DNA of 64,000 nucleotides from Devosia limi DSM 17137 (GTDB lineage Bacteria > Pseudomonadota > Alphaproteobacteria > Rhizobiales > Devosiaceae): positions 351,606 through 415,605 of the forward strand of contig NZ_FQVC01000003.1 of NCBI RefSeq assembly GCF_900128975.1. The letters run 5' to 3'. This document shows positions 48,282 to 57,830 of this stretch, piece after piece. Each line of letters starts with the position of its first letter. Position 1 is the stretch's first letter. Both the position numbers and the translations under genes were made by a program. The notes under the pieces are model-generated. The model was not told the origin of the DNA. It did not search any database and saw only the letters and a list, made by a program, of their open reading frames with translations.

Positions 48282-49424
48282 ATGTCCGACACGACCCATC
48301 CTGGCCACAGCAAGATCCGCGTGCTGATCGTCGACGACTCCGCCTCGGTGCGCACCACCCTGAGCGACATCATCAACAGCGATCCCGACCTTGAGGTCAT
48401 GGCCACTGCCGCCGACCCCTATGTGGCGGTCGAGCGCATCCGCCATGAAGTGCCCGATGTCATTTTCCTCGATATCGAGTTGCCGCGCATGGATGGGATC
48501 ACCTTCCTGCGCAAGCTGATGTCGCAGCGCCCCATTCCGGTGGTGATCTGTTCGAGCCTGGCCGAGGCCGGCTCCGATACGTTGATGCAGGCGCTGGAGG
48601 CCGGCGCCGTCGATGTTGTCACCAAGCCGCGCGTCGATACCGCCCACTTCCTGCAGGAATCGCGGATGCGCATCTGCGACGCCGCCAAGGCGGCCGCTCA
48701 TGCCAAGTTCCGCGGCATTCACAAGCCGGCGCCGCGCCTGACCGTCGAGGCCAAGCTGACCGCCGACGCCATCATCCCGCCGAAATCGGCCAGCCGCATG
48801 GCCTCGATCATCGCTGCCATGCCCCAGACCGATCCGATCATCTGCATTGGCGCCTCGACCGGCGGCACCGAAGCGCTGCGCGAAGTGCTCGAAGCCCTGC
48901 CCGCCACCGCCCCCGGCATCGTCATCGTCCAGCACATGCCCGAAAAATTCACCCATGCCTTTGCCCGCCGTCTCAACGCCATCTGCGCCATGCAGGTCAA
49001 GGAAGCCGAGCATGGCGACGTCGTCAGCCCCGGCCGCGTGCTGATCGCCCCCGGCAATCAGCACATGCTGCTGCAGCGTTCGGGCAGCCGCTATACCGTC
49101 GGCATTACCGAGGGCGTGCATGTCTCGCGCCACCGCCCCTCGGTCGACGTGCTGTTCCGTTCCGCCGCCCAGAGCGCCGGCCGCAATGCCCTGGGCATGC
49201 TGCTGACCGGCATGGGCGACGATGGCGCCCGCGGCCTGCTCGAAATGAAAGAGGCCGGCGCCCTTACCGTGGCGCAGGACGAGGACACCTCCATCGTCTT
49301 CGGCATGCCCAAGGAAGCCATCCAGCGCGGTGCCGCCATGAGGGTCCTGCCCCTCAATCGCATGGCCGCCGAAATCCTGACCTATGCGCGCGCCGCCGGC
49401 GATCAGCGCGGAGCCTCAATATGA
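48282..49424 (+). CDS. cheB: Chemotaxis methylesterase CheB
   Basis: A 380-residue response regulator and methylesterase/deamidase. The receiver has the acidic pair DDS and the phospho-acceptor in [12 protein letters not shown]. The catalytic domain has the Ser in [15 protein letters not shown], the His in [15 protein letters not shown] and the Asp in [13 protein letters not shown]. The stop overlaps the next gene by four bases (ATGA). Confidence 0.95.
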   Translation: MSDTTHPGHSKIRVLIVDDSASVRTTLSDIINSDPDLEVMATAADPYVAVERIRHEVPDVIFLDIELPRMDGITFLRKLMSQRPIPVVICSSLAEAGSDTLMQALEAGAVDVVTKPRVDTAHFLQESRMRICDAAKAAAHAKFRGIHKPAPRLTVEAKLTADAIIPPKSASRMASIIAAMPQTDPIICIGASTGGTEALREVLEALPATAPGIVIVQHMPEKFTHAFARRLNAICAMQVKEAEHGDVVSPGRVLIAPGNQHMLLQRSGSRYTVGITEGVHVSRHRPSVDVLFRSAAQSAGRNALGMLLTGMGDDGARGLLEMKEAGALTVAQDEDTSIVFGMPKEAIQRGAAMRVLPLNRMAAEILTYARAAGDQRGASI

Positions 49425-51325
49425 CGCTTGCAGTCTCTGTCCCTGCCGAACCCGAACTCGACCTGTTGCAGCTGCCGGCCCGCTTCGAGGCCCTCGCCAT
49501 TGACCTGGCAGAACCGCGCGCCGGCATCGAAACCGCCTTCCTCACCGTCGGCGACCGTCTCGGACAGGCCTCGACCCTGCTCAACCGCATCGTAGCCGCC
49601 TTTGCAGCGCTGCCGCGCGATCTCGACAGTCCCGAAATGGCCGAGGCCATCGTCCGGCTCGGCAATATCGCCCGCCGCACCCGCGAGATCGGCGATTCAT
49701 TCGTGCTGGAAAAGCAGGATGTCGAGCGCCTCGTTGCCGCCGTCGATGCCGCCACCAGCCCGATTGTCGAGCTCAAGCGCGCCGTCAAGATGATGGGCAT
49801 TCTGGCCATCAATGCCCGTATCGTGGCCGCCGGTCTCAATGGCGCTGCCGATCACTTCGACGTCTTCACCATGGATATCGCCAATCTGTCCGACGGCGCC
49901 AAAAAGGCCGTCGAAGCCTTCTCCGAAGGCCATGGGCAATTGCTCGGCGCCGTGCATGGCGCCTCCGACCAGCTCTCACAGTTCGAGGCCGACCATTTCG
50001 GCGCCCTGACCGAGCTGGTGGGCATTCTCGACCAGGGCCTGGCCGAGGTCAGCGAACGCCGCGATGCCTCGGCCCAGCGCAGCGCCGAGACCGTGCGCGT
50101 CTCCCGCGAAATCACCGCCCGCGTCGCCAATGCGGTCATGGCGCTACAGGTCGGCGACGCCACCCGCCAGCGCGTCGAGCACAGCGAAACCACCCTCACC
50201 GACCTCGCCGCCTGGTGCAATGGCGCCGAAATCGGCGGCATCACCATCGAGGACGCCGCCCGGCTGGGCCTGGTCAACGTCGTGCTCGACTTGCAGGAAG
50301 TTCAGCTGGGCGCCACCATCGAGGCCTTCAATGGCGACATCGTCGGTGCCGAGCAGACCTTGATCGATCTGGCCAGCCACGCCGCTGCCGCCATCGCGGA
50401 ATGCCGCAAGCTCTATGGCGGCGGCGGTCAGGGCAAGACTTCGCTGGCCACTCTGGGCGTCGAGATGCAGCGCGCCGCCGTGCTGCTGCGCGGCTGCGCT
50501 GCCGAGCGCAGTCGGCTCGACCAGATGGCTGGGGCGGTCGATCAGACCGTTGAAGTGCTGCTCGGCCACGTCGAGGCGGTGCAGGAAATCGAAGCCAATA
50601 TGCGGCTGGTCGGGCTCAATGCCGCGGTCAAATGCGCTCAATTGGGGCCGCGCGGTGCTTCGCTCAGCGTCATTGCTGCCCAATTGCGCGAGCTGACCAG
50701 CGATCTCGTCCCCGCCGCCCGCGGCGCCGTGGAGCGGCTGGAAGAGGCCATGGCCGCCGCTCGCAGCTTCAGCGCCGCCTCCAATGGCAAGCTCGCCCAG
50801 GAAGTCGGCCAGCTCGAAGACGAGGCCATGGCCTCGATCGCCCTGCTGGAAACCGTCGACCAGCGTCTCGGCGACGCGCTGACGAGCCTCGGCCGTGACG
50901 GCCCCGAAGCAACGGCCAAGATTGCCGACGCCGCCGAAGGCCTTGGCGGCCATGCCAGGATCATCGAAGCGCTCACCGACGCCCAGTTCAAACTGGCCGA
51001 TCTGCTGGGTCAGGTCGAGCTGCAGGAGCCTCCAATCCAGCTGGTGCCGCCCGCCGCGCTGAAATTCCTGCGCCAGCGCTACTCCATGGAAGCCGAGCGC
51101 CGCATCCATGACGATATCGTCGCCCGTCACGGGCTCACGCCACCGCCCGCCGAGCCCAGCGCGGCGCCTGCGGCCGCAGCGGTGGCATTCGAGCTCGATG
51201 GCGCCCCGGAGGCGGTGCCCGAGGCAGCAGCGGTGGAGTTTGAGCTCGATTGCGTCCCGGAGGCGGACAGCACGCCTGTCGCTGAAGACAGCGCCGACGA
51301 CATCGACGACGTCCTGTTCTTCTAG
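49421..51325 (+). CDS. Unrecognised soluble che-operon protein with receptor-like hairpins and a CheZ-like motif
   Basis: A 634-residue, mostly helical soluble protein with no signal peptide or membrane helix; I do not recognise a family. Two segments resemble the signalling-tip hairpin of chemoreceptors: around 121-165 ([16 protein letters not shown]) and 393-435 ([20 protein letters not shown]), but key residues are changed (K-C where receptors have E-A). Residues 246-250 read D-A-T-R-Q within [17 protein letters not shown], matching the D-x-T-x-Q active site of CheZ (Asp143, Gln147 in E. coli). A Pro/Ala/Glu-rich linker ends in DDIDDVLFF, similar to the CheY-binding tail of CheZ. No cheZ is in the operon. 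A CheY-P phosphatase or sink is the best guess. Confidence 0.75.
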   Translation: MTLAVSVPAEPELDLLQLPARFEALAIDLAEPRAGIETAFLTVGDRLGQASTLLNRIVAAFAALPRDLDSPEMAEAIVRLGNIARRTREIGDSFVLEKQDVERLVAAVDAATSPIVELKRAVKMMGILAINARIVAAGLNGAADHFDVFTMDIANLSDGAKKAVEAFSEGHGQLLGAVHGASDQLSQFEADHFGALTELVGILDQGLAEVSERRDASAQRSAETVRVSREITARVANAVMALQVGDATRQRVEHSETTLTDLAAWCNGAEIGGITIEDAARLGLVNVVLDLQEVQLGATIEAFNGDIVGAEQTLIDLASHAAAAIAECRKLYGGGGQGKTSLATLGVEMQRAAVLLRGCAAERSRLDQMAGAVDQTVEVLLGHVEAVQEIEANMRLVGLNAAVKCAQLGPRGASLSVIAAQLRELTSDLVPAARGAVERLEEAMAAARSFSAASNGKLAQEVGQLEDEAMASIALLETVDQRLGDALTSLGRDGPEATAKIADAAEGLGGHARIIEALTDAQFKLADLLGQVELQEPPIQLVPPAALKFLRQRYSMEAERRIHDDIVARHGLTPPPAEPSAAPAAAAVAFELDGAPEAVPEAAAVEFELDCVPEADSTPVAEDSADDIDDVLFF

Positions 51326-51407
51326 CAGCAGGGCAGCGATCCCATTCGTGAAACGGTCAGGCAGCACTTTGCGCTATACTGCCCTCTCGTCACGCATGGG
51401 GATTACG

Positions 51408-52262
51408 ATGAACCATCTCAGCCGCCTGATCCTGGTCGCCCTGGCCCTTATCGGCTTTGCCACCGCGGGCTTTGCCCAGCAGCCGGCCCGCGACTTGTTC
51501 GGCACCGTCAGCCGTCCAACTGGCGGCCCCGCGACCCCCATTGGTGGCTATGCGCGCGGCTGCATTGCCGGCGCCGTGCAATTGGCAACGGACGGACCGG
51601 GCTGGCAGGCCATGCGCCTGTCGCGCGACCGCCGTTGGGGCGCGCCCGAACTGGTCGATTATATCGGCGCGCTGGCGCAATCGGCGGCCCAGGATGGCTG
51701 GCCCGGCATTCTTGTGGGCGATATGGGACAGGCCCGGGGCGGCCCGGCCAGGAGCGGCCATGCCTCCCACCAGATCGGCCTTGATGTCGATATCTGGCTG
51801 CAACCCATGCCCGACCACACCCTTAGTGCCCGCGAGCGCGAAGACCTCTCGGCCATCTCGGTGCTCCGCAAGGGCAGCCGTGAGATCGACCCCAATCGCT
51901 TCGGCGAGCCCGAGCGGCTCTTGCTCTATCGTGCTGCGCAGCTGCCGGGTGTCGCCCGCATCTTCGTCGCCCCGGGCATCAAGCGTTCGCTCTGCGCCAT
52001 CGCCTGGCATGATCGCAGCTTCCTGCGCAAGATCCGCCCCTGGTATGGCCATGACGACCATTTCCATGTCCGCCTCAGCTGTCCTGCCGGCGCGGCCGCC
52101 TGCAGGGATCAGGACCCGGCGCCCCAGGGCGATGGCTGCGGCGAGGAACTCGATTACTGGTTCACCGACGCGCCCTATAAGCCCAGCACCAGCCCGCCAT
52201 CCCCGCCGCTGACCCTGGCCGACCTGCCCAAGGCTTGTGCCGCGGTGATCGGTGCCCAGTAG
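51408..52262 (+). CDS. mepA: Penicillin-insensitive murein endopeptidase MepA
   Basis: A 284-residue periplasmic zinc endopeptidase cutting D-Ala-mDap cross-links. The signal peptide is cut after G-F-A-Q. LAS-type zinc ligands: SHASHQIGLDVDIW (H...D) and HDDHFHVRL. Paired cysteines later in the sequence fit the family's disulfides. I chose ATG 51408 with GGGGA five bases upstream; ATG 51396 would remove that spacing. It follows the che operon by 82 bases but is probably unrelated, and it is convergent with phnE. Confidence 0.9.
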   Translation: MNHLSRLILVALALIGFATAGFAQQPARDLFGTVSRPTGGPATPIGGYARGCIAGAVQLATDGPGWQAMRLSRDRRWGAPELVDYIGALAQSAAQDGWPGILVGDMGQARGGPARSGHASHQIGLDVDIWLQPMPDHTLSAREREDLSAISVLRKGSREIDPNRFGEPERLLLYRAAQLPGVARIFVAPGIKRSLCAIAWHDRSFLRKIRPWYGHDDHFHVRLSCPAGAAACRDQDPAPQGDGCGEELDYWFTDAPYKPSTSPPSPPLTLADLPKACAAVIGAQ

Positions 52263-52264
52263 GT

Positions 52265-53095
52265 TCAGATCAGCTTGGCGCGGATACGCCGCGAGATCGC
52301 GTCGATCACCGCGACGGTCACGAGGATCATCAGGATGATGAACGCCGCCTGCTGCCAATTGTTGATGCGGATGCGATCGGACAGCTGCAGCCCGATGCCA
52401 CCGGCGCCGACAATGCCCAGAATGGTGGCGGAGCGCACATTGGATTCAAAGAAATAGAGCACATGGCTGGTCATCACCGGGAACACCTGCGGCAGCACCC
52501 CGAGCCGGACCACATGCAGCCCGCCGCCGCCTGAGGCCCGCACCCCGTCGACCGGCTTCTTGTCGACATTCTCGATGGCCTCGGCAAAGAGCTTGCCCAG
52601 CACCATCATGTCGCCCACCGCAATCGCCAGCACCCCGGCAAACGGGCCCAGCCCGACCGCCGAAACGAAGATCAGCGCCCAGACCAGCCCATCAATGCCA
52701 CGAAAGGCATCGAAGAAGCGGCGGATGGTGAAATGAAACACCCAGTTCGGCACGATGTTCTTGGCGCCGAGAAAGCCCAGCGGCACCGCCACCACCGCGG
52801 CGATGATGGTGCCGAGAAACGCCATGGCGAGCGTTTCGAGCATGGCATAGGAAAAGTCCCAGAAGCCGTCGCCTGGATTGGGCGGCACCATCAGCCCCAC
52901 CAGCATCCCCAGCTTGGAAAGGCCATTGATGACCCGCATCGGCGAAGCATCGATCCACCAGAGCGAGAACCCCACCGCCAATGCAAAGCCGAGCCACAAG
53001 GCCCAGTTGCGCAGCCGCTCGCCCAGCGGGCGGGTGAAGATTTCGGGATGTGTGCGCTTGAGCCGGGCGATATCGGCATGATGAGCGATGGCCAT
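52265..53095 (-). CDS. phnE: Phosphonate ABC permease PhnE (second cluster, last gene)
   Basis: A 276-residue permease without the soluble insertion seen in the 15.8-kb copy. Typical segments: DGVRASGGGGLHVVRLGVLP and VRSATILGIVGAGGIGLQL. It starts two bases after the stop of the partner permease. It is the last of the twelve genes of the phosphonate locus; its stop is two bases from the end of mepA, so no separate terminator is visible. Confidence 0.92.
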   Translation of the reverse strand: MAIAHHADIARLKRTHPEIFTRPLGERLRNWALWLGFALAVGFSLWWIDASPMRVINGLSKLGMLVGLMVPPNPGDGFWDFSYAMLETLAMAFLGTIIAAVVAVPLGFLGAKNIVPNWVFHFTIRRFFDAFRGIDGLVWALIFVSAVGLGPFAGVLAIAVGDMMVLGKLFAEAIENVDKKPVDGVRASGGGGLHVVRLGVLPQVFPVMTSHVLYFFESNVRSATILGIVGAGGIGLQLSDRIRINNWQQAAFIILMILVTVAVIDAISRRIRAKLI

Positions 53096-53097
53096 GG

Positions 53098-54009
53098 TCA
53101 GTCAGCTCCGGTCAGGTCATGGCCGATCAGGCGGTGACGGATGGTTTCGCATGTGATGTCGATGACCGAGGTGGTGGCGATCAGCAGCAGCATGATGGCC
53201 GAGATATCGGTGTATTCGAATTGCCGGATGGCGACATAGAGCTCCTGCCCGATGCCCCCGGCCCCGACAATGCCCAGCGCCGAGGCACCGCGCACATTGA
53301 TTTCCAGCCGCAGCAGCAGGTAGCTGGCATAATTGGGCAGCGCCTGTGGCACGACGCCCAGCCGCATCACCATCGGCCAATTGCCACCGGCGGCGCGCAC
53401 CCCTTCCAGCGGCCGCTCGTCGACATTCTCGTTAACCTCGGCAAACAGCTTGCCCAGCGATCCCGCGGTGTGAATGGCGATGGCCAGCACCCCGGCAAAC
53501 GGCCCCAGCCCAAAGGCAAAGACGAAGATCAGCGCGAACACCAGTTCGGGCACCGTACGCAGGAATTCCAGCGTCCGCCGCGCCATGAAATAGATTGCCG
53601 AATTGGTGACGAGATTGCGCGATGCCGCAAAGCATAGCGCCAGCGCCAGCACCCCGCCCAGCACCGTGCCGATGAACCCCATCAGGATGGTTTCAAACAG
53701 CAGGCGCAGCCAATAGCGCAGCCCCCAGAACCAGTCGGCCAGGTCCGCGCCCAGCGTCGCCCGCGACAGCTTGGGCAGGGTGCCGGCAATGTAGTTCCAG
53801 GCCTTGGGCAGGCCCTGGACCAGCCCCGGAATGCTGAAATCGCTGACCGCAACCGAGGCCAGCAATGCCAGCACAAACAGCGCGCCATAACCCAGCGTCC
53901 ACAGCCGGCGGACATTCTGCTCGCGGCGATAGCGGCCCTCGAAGCTGGCGATACGCTCGCCCTGCCGGTTTGCGGCAAGCGGGCTGCCTGCCGGACTGAC
54001 TGCGGACAT
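53098..54009 (-). CDS. phnE: Phosphonate ABC permease PhnE (second cluster)
   Basis: A 303-residue permease with EGVRAAGGNWPMVMRLGVVP and VRGASALGIVGAGGIGQEL motifs and about six helices. Start at 54009 (MSAVSPAGSP) with AGGA upstream on the minus strand; the longer frame to 54039 reads into the hairpin after phnD. It pairs with the 52265 gene as the two-permease core of the importer. Confidence 0.92.
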   Translation of the reverse strand: MSAVSPAGSPLAANRQGERIASFEGRYRREQNVRRLWTLGYGALFVLALLASVAVSDFSIPGLVQGLPKAWNYIAGTLPKLSRATLGADLADWFWGLRYWLRLLFETILMGFIGTVLGGVLALALCFAASRNLVTNSAIYFMARRTLEFLRTVPELVFALIFVFAFGLGPFAGVLAIAIHTAGSLGKLFAEVNENVDERPLEGVRAAGGNWPMVMRLGVVPQALPNYASYLLLRLEINVRGASALGIVGAGGIGQELYVAIRQFEYTDISAIMLLLIATTSVIDITCETIRHRLIGHDLTGAD

Positions 54010-54030
54010 AAGCACTTCCTCCAAACAAAA

Positions 54031-54055
54031 GACCGGCACGCGGGGCGTGCCGGTC
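54031..54055 (-). terminator. Strong hairpin between phnD and phnE
   Basis: GACCGGCACG, five bases, CGTGCCGGTC, followed on the minus strand by TTTTG. This is a near-ideal intrinsic terminator inside the operon, probably allowing partial read-through so that PhnD is made in excess. Confidence 0.8.
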
Positions 54056-54068
54056 AGTGCTGCTGCGG

Positions 54069-54992
54069 TCAGTTGCCGGCGTTGCGGCGGCGGTCGGCGG
54101 CGTTGTGCTCGGTGATGGCGACCACATCGAGATAGTCCTCGTGCTTGGCCTCGACATAGCCGCTGGATTCGCCGCGCTGATAGGCGTTGAAGCCTTCTGC
54201 ATCCTTGGTCGGGAAAGCCAGCAGCGCAGCCTTGAACTCATCCTGCAGCGCCTGCGGCAGGCTGGTCAGGATCATCACCGGGGTGTTCGGGATCACCGGG
54301 GATTTCCAGATGATGCGGGTCGAACCGGCCGGGATCAGGCCCTTCTTTTCCATGGTCTGGATATTGCCGGCGGTCTCGTTGCGCCAATGGGTGGCGACGG
54401 CTTCGAACGTGCCATTGGTCAGCGCCATGACGCTCTGCTCATGGCCACCCGAAAACGCCACATCGCCGAAATACTCGTCGGCATTGGTGCCCAGCACCGT
54501 CGAGAGATAGTAGGACGGCACCGCATAGCCGGAGGTCGAGTTGGGATCGGCGAAGGCGAAGGACTTGCCCTTGAGGTCTTCCAGCGTCTGGTAATCGCTG
54601 TCGGCGCGCACCGCGATCACCGAGTAATAGCCGCGATTGCCGGCACCATCGAGCGTGATGGCGACCGGCGCCACCGCCTCGCCAATCACCTTACGGGCCA
54701 GGGCATAGGCCGCCGGGCCAACCGAAGCGATCTGCACATGGCCCGAACGCATGGCCTCGATCACCGCGGCATAGTCGGTGCCGCGCACGATCTTGACCGG
54801 CACGCCCAGTTCGCGGCTCAGATAATCGGCATAGGGCTGGTTGCGCGCGATGGCATCGGTTTCGTTCTCCGACGAGGAGATGCCGATGGTCAGCTCGGGG
54901 AACTGGGCGCGCCAGTCCTGGGCCCAGGCAGGGGCGATGAAGGCAGCCGTGATCAGTACGGCCGCAAGGCTGCGGCGCACGAAAGAGTGCAT
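54069..54992 (-). CDS. phnD: Phosphonate ABC substrate-binding protein PhnD (second cluster)
   Basis: A 307-residue periplasmic protein with a signal peptide cut after A-W-A-Q. PhnD hallmarks: IGISSSENETDAIAR, VKIVRGTDYAAVIEAM, SVGPAAYALA and FADPNSTSGYAVPS, whose N-S-T-S-G-Y loop should bind the phosphonate group. It is a different sequence from the 18.3-kb PhnD. It lies between phnC and the strong hairpin. Confidence 0.93.
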   Translation of the reverse strand: MHSFVRRSLAAVLITAAFIAPAWAQDWRAQFPELTIGISSSENETDAIARNQPYADYLSRELGVPVKIVRGTDYAAVIEAMRSGHVQIASVGPAAYALARKVIGEAVAPVAITLDGAGNRGYYSVIAVRADSDYQTLEDLKGKSFAFADPNSTSGYAVPSYYLSTVLGTNADEYFGDVAFSGGHEQSVMALTNGTFEAVATHWRNETAGNIQTMEKKGLIPAGSTRIIWKSPVIPNTPVMILTSLPQALQDEFKAALLAFPTKDAEGFNAYQRGESSGYVEAKHEDYLDVVAITEHNAADRRRNAGN

Positions 54993-55028
54993 GATAAAGC
55001 TCCGGGTGTTGGGTAGGGTTGGCGGCGC

Positions 55029-55856
55029 CTAGTGCGCCGCTTCCAGATGTCGTTCGGCGGCGGTGCGCACCGGCAATTGTGCACCCATGGTCGAGGTCAG
55101 TGTCTCGTCCACGGCATCTTCGCTCTCATCGCCATAGATCTGCTGGATCACGGCGCTGGTCAGCTGCGTGGGGGAACCGTCAAATACCACCGACCCATGC
55201 GCCATGCCGACAATGCGGTCGCAATAGGCGCGCGCTGCGTCGAGCGTGTGCAGGTTGCAGATGACGGTGATCTTGTCCTGCTTGTTGATGGCGTGCAGCG
55301 CATCCATAACCAGCCGGGCATTGCGCGGGTCGAGCGAGGCAATCGGCTCGTCGGCGAGGATCAGGCTGGGCTTCTGCATCAGCGCCCGCGCAATGGCGAC
55401 GCGCTGTTGTTGCCCACCCGAGAGCGTATCGGCCCGCTGCAATCCCTGAGGCAGCAGATCCAGCCGGTCCAGCGCCATGACGGCACTGGCGCGGTCGGAC
55501 GCCGGAAAGCGCTTGAACATCACCGGCAGCGTCGCCGCCGTGCCGATGCGTCCGATCAACACATTGGTCAGCACATCCAGCCGGTTCACCAGATTGAACT
55601 GCTGGAAGATCATGGCGCAACGGGCGCGCCAGGCTCGCAATTGCTTACCCTCCAGCGCCGCCACATCGATATCGCCATAGGTGATCCTGCCTTCGCCGAT
55701 ACTGGTCAGGCGATTGATCAGGCGCAGCAGCGTCGACTTGCCGGCGCCTGACCGCCCGATGATCCCGACCATCTGGCCCGGCGCAAAACTGAGCGAGACG
55801 TTATTGACCGCGACCGTGTCACCAAATCGCTTCGTGACTTTGTTCAGTTCCAGCAT
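55029..55856 (-). CDS. phnC: Phosphonate ABC ATP-binding protein PhnC (second cluster)
   Basis: A 275-residue ATPase with Walker [40 protein letters not shown] and [13 protein letters not shown]. Close in sequence to the 19.2-kb PhnC. It begins 57 bases after phnM, and that gap, with the end of phnM, contains a copy of the PhnF-operator core. Confidence 0.94.
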   Translation of the reverse strand: MLELNKVTKRFGDTVAVNNVSLSFAPGQMVGIIGRSGAGKSTLLRLINRLTSIGEGRITYGDIDVAALEGKQLRAWRARCAMIFQQFNLVNRLDVLTNVLIGRIGTAATLPVMFKRFPASDRASAVMALDRLDLLPQGLQRADTLSGGQQQRVAIARALMQKPSLILADEPIASLDPRNARLVMDALHAINKQDKITVICNLHTLDAARAYCDRIVGMAHGSVVFDGSPTQLTSAVIQQIYGDESEDAVDETLTSTMGAQLPVRTAAERHLEAAH

Positions 55857-55899
55857 ATCCCACCTGTGGTTTGCTATGATCTGAGACTAGCCGCTCTCA

Positions 55900-55925
55900 A
55901 TGACAGCATTAACTCATTCGAATGA
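55900..55925. promoter_or_regulatory. PhnF-operator core and Pho half-site before the second phnC
   Basis: The 12-bp palindrome TCATTCGAATGA (55914-55925) is the core of the palindrome in front of phnF; with neighbouring bases 14 of 16 match ACTCATTCGAATGAGT. It is built into the last codons of phnM (S-F-E-stop). A perfect CTGTCAT on the minus strand lies at 55900-55906, but no second unit at 11-bp spacing is clear. Confidence 0.6.
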
Positions 55926-57101
55926 CATGCTCGTGACGCGGCCGTTCATCGATACTGTGCCATCCGAATAGACCGGCACGCCCTTGCTGTGGGTTGCCCG
56001 GACATGGCCCACCCCGGCATCGTCGGCGATCAGCAGATCGGCGCGCAGACCCACCCGGATTTCGCCGCGATCTTCCAGACCCAGCGCCCGCGCCGGATTG
56101 AGCGTCGATAGCCGCGCTGCACCGGGCAGGCCCAGCGGGTCGGTCTGGGCAAGCACCAGAATGGCCGGCAACATGGCCGAGGGATGATAATCAGCCGCGA
56201 GCAGATCGAGCAGCCCGGCGGCATGCGCCTCGCGCGCCGAAAGATTACCGGAATAGGACTGGCCGCGCAGCGCATTGGGGGCGCCCATCGCATTGACCAT
56301 GCCCCGGGCCCGGGCCTCCTGTGCCGCTTCCAGCGTCACCGGGAATTCGCTGATATTGGCCCCGAGATTCTGCATGAGCGCCACCTTCGCGACGGTGTCG
56401 TCGTCATGGCTGGCAACGGCAACGCCATGCATGGCGCAATATTGCGCAATGGCCCGCAGCGTCGCGGTCAAATCGCCCGCCGATTCCTGCCGCTCGGTGA
56501 TCCGGCGCTGCAGTGCTTCGGCGGCCTGCTCCAGCGAAATGCCCTTGGACTTGGCCATATTGGCCGCTTGCAGGTCGAGGTCGCGATATTGCCCCTGCCC
56601 CGGCGTATGGTCGCAGAGCGACACCAGATCCACCGCGCCCTCGGCAATCAGTTCCTTCACCACCGACAGGGCGGCAGGAAAGGTCACCTCGAACCGCGCA
56701 TGCACGCGATGATCAATCAGCAGGATATCGCGATGCGCCCGCAGGGCGCGGATCATGGCGCTGGTAAAGTCATAGGAGCGCATATGCCCATAGGTCGAGC
56801 CGGGGCTGAACGACACGGCCGCATAGGCGGTGGTCACACCGGCCGTGGCAAGACCGCGATCGAGATCGCGCAGGCCCAGTTCCATCGGCATGCGCACGCC
56901 GGGACGCGGCTCGATCTCGCGCTCGATCATGTCGCCATGCATGTCGATCAGCCCGGCCATCAGGATCAGGCCATTGCCCCGGACATCAGCCGCACCAATT
57001 GGGGTTTCGCTGATCTCGGCGATCAGCCCGTCTTCGATGCGCAGCGCCCCATTGGGGATGACGCGGTCGGCCAGTACGATACGGAAATCAGAGAGCCACA
57101 T
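55914..57101 (-). CDS. phnM: RPnTP diphosphohydrolase PhnM
   Basis: A 395-residue amidohydrolase-fold enzyme that removes pyrophosphate from ribosyl-phosphonate triphosphate in the C-P lyase pathway. Metal segments: LIDMHGDMIERE near the start, LIDHRVHARFE, SLCDHTPGQGQY, and SHDDDTVAKV later. I took the start MWLSDFRIV at 57101, after GAGGGAAG; this overlaps the phnL end by 14 bases. Its last codons form part of a palindromic operator. Confidence 0.93.
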   Translation of the reverse strand: MWLSDFRIVLADRVIPNGALRIEDGLIAEISETPIGAADVRGNGLILMAGLIDMHGDMIEREIEPRPGVRMPMELGLRDLDRGLATAGVTTAYAAVSFSPGSTYGHMRSYDFTSAMIRALRAHRDILLIDHRVHARFEVTFPAALSVVKELIAEGAVDLVSLCDHTPGQGQYRDLDLQAANMAKSKGISLEQAAEALQRRITERQESAGDLTATLRAIAQYCAMHGVAVASHDDDTVAKVALMQNLGANISEFPVTLEAAQEARARGMVNAMGAPNALRGQSYSGNLSAREAHAAGLLDLLAADYHPSAMLPAILVLAQTDPLGLPGAARLSTLNPARALGLEDRGEIRVGLRADLLIADDAGVGHVRATHSKGVPVYSDGTVSMNGRVTSMSFE

Positions 57102-57822
57102 GGTCTTCCCTCTCGGTTTGTTCGGAAACGACACGTGTCGCCAGATTGATCTCTCGGTCAATCAATTCTGCCACGTCGCCGGGGTGATGGAAGACGCCGA
57201 TAATGGCGACGCCCTGACTTTTGAGATCGCGCAAGCGCCGCACCAGCGCCGCGCGGGCACCAACGTCGAGCGATGCCGTTGGTTCGTCCAGCAGCAACAG
57301 CCGCTGCGGCAGGATCAGGGCCCGCGCCAGATTGACCTTTTGCTGCTCGCCGCCCGAAAACGTGCTGGGATAAGCCCGCCACAGCTCCGGCCGCACGCCG
57401 AACTGGTCCAGCCAGTGCCGCGCCTGCTCCAGCGCTTCGGCCTGCCCATAACCCGCCAGCAGCAGCGGCTCGGCCACGATATCCTGCGCCGCCACCCGTG
57501 GCCGGGCATTGAGGAACTGGGTGACAAAGCCGATCTCGCGGCGCCGCAGTAGCGCAATATCGACGTCGGCGGCATTGGCGAGGTCGATATCGCCCAGCCC
57601 CGACTGATACCAGACATGGCCTGCCACCGGCCGATAGCTGCGCCAGATGGTACGCAGCAATGTCGATTTGCCCGCGCCATTATGGCCGCGCAGCAGCAGG
57701 AATTCGCCCTTGAACAGATCAAAGCTGACGCCCTCGAAGGCATGCAGCATAGCGTCCAGGTGATACATGCGGAAGGTCTTGCTCAGCCCTTCGACCCGCA
57801 ATAGCGGCATTGGTGCGGTCAT
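57088..57822 (-). CDS. phnL: C-P lyase system ATP-binding protein PhnL
   Basis: A 244-residue ABC-type protein that is not a transporter but part of the C-P lyase system. Walker [15 protein letters not shown], the signature FSGGEQQKVNLARA and Walker B LLLDEPTASLD are intact. It has PhnL-type features (MLHAFEGVSFDLFKGEF near the N-terminus). Located between phnK and phnM as usual. Confidence 0.92.
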   Translation of the reverse strand: MTAPMPLLRVEGLSKTFRMYHLDAMLHAFEGVSFDLFKGEFLLLRGHNGAGKSTLLRTIWRSYRPVAGHVWYQSGLGDIDLANAADVDIALLRRREIGFVTQFLNARPRVAAQDIVAEPLLLAGYGQAEALEQARHWLDQFGVRPELWRAYPSTFSGGEQQKVNLARALILPQRLLLLDEPTASLDVGARAALVRRLRDLKSQGVAIIGVFHHPGDVAELIDREINLATRVVSEQTEREDHVAL

Positions 57823-57830
57823 GGCGCCCT

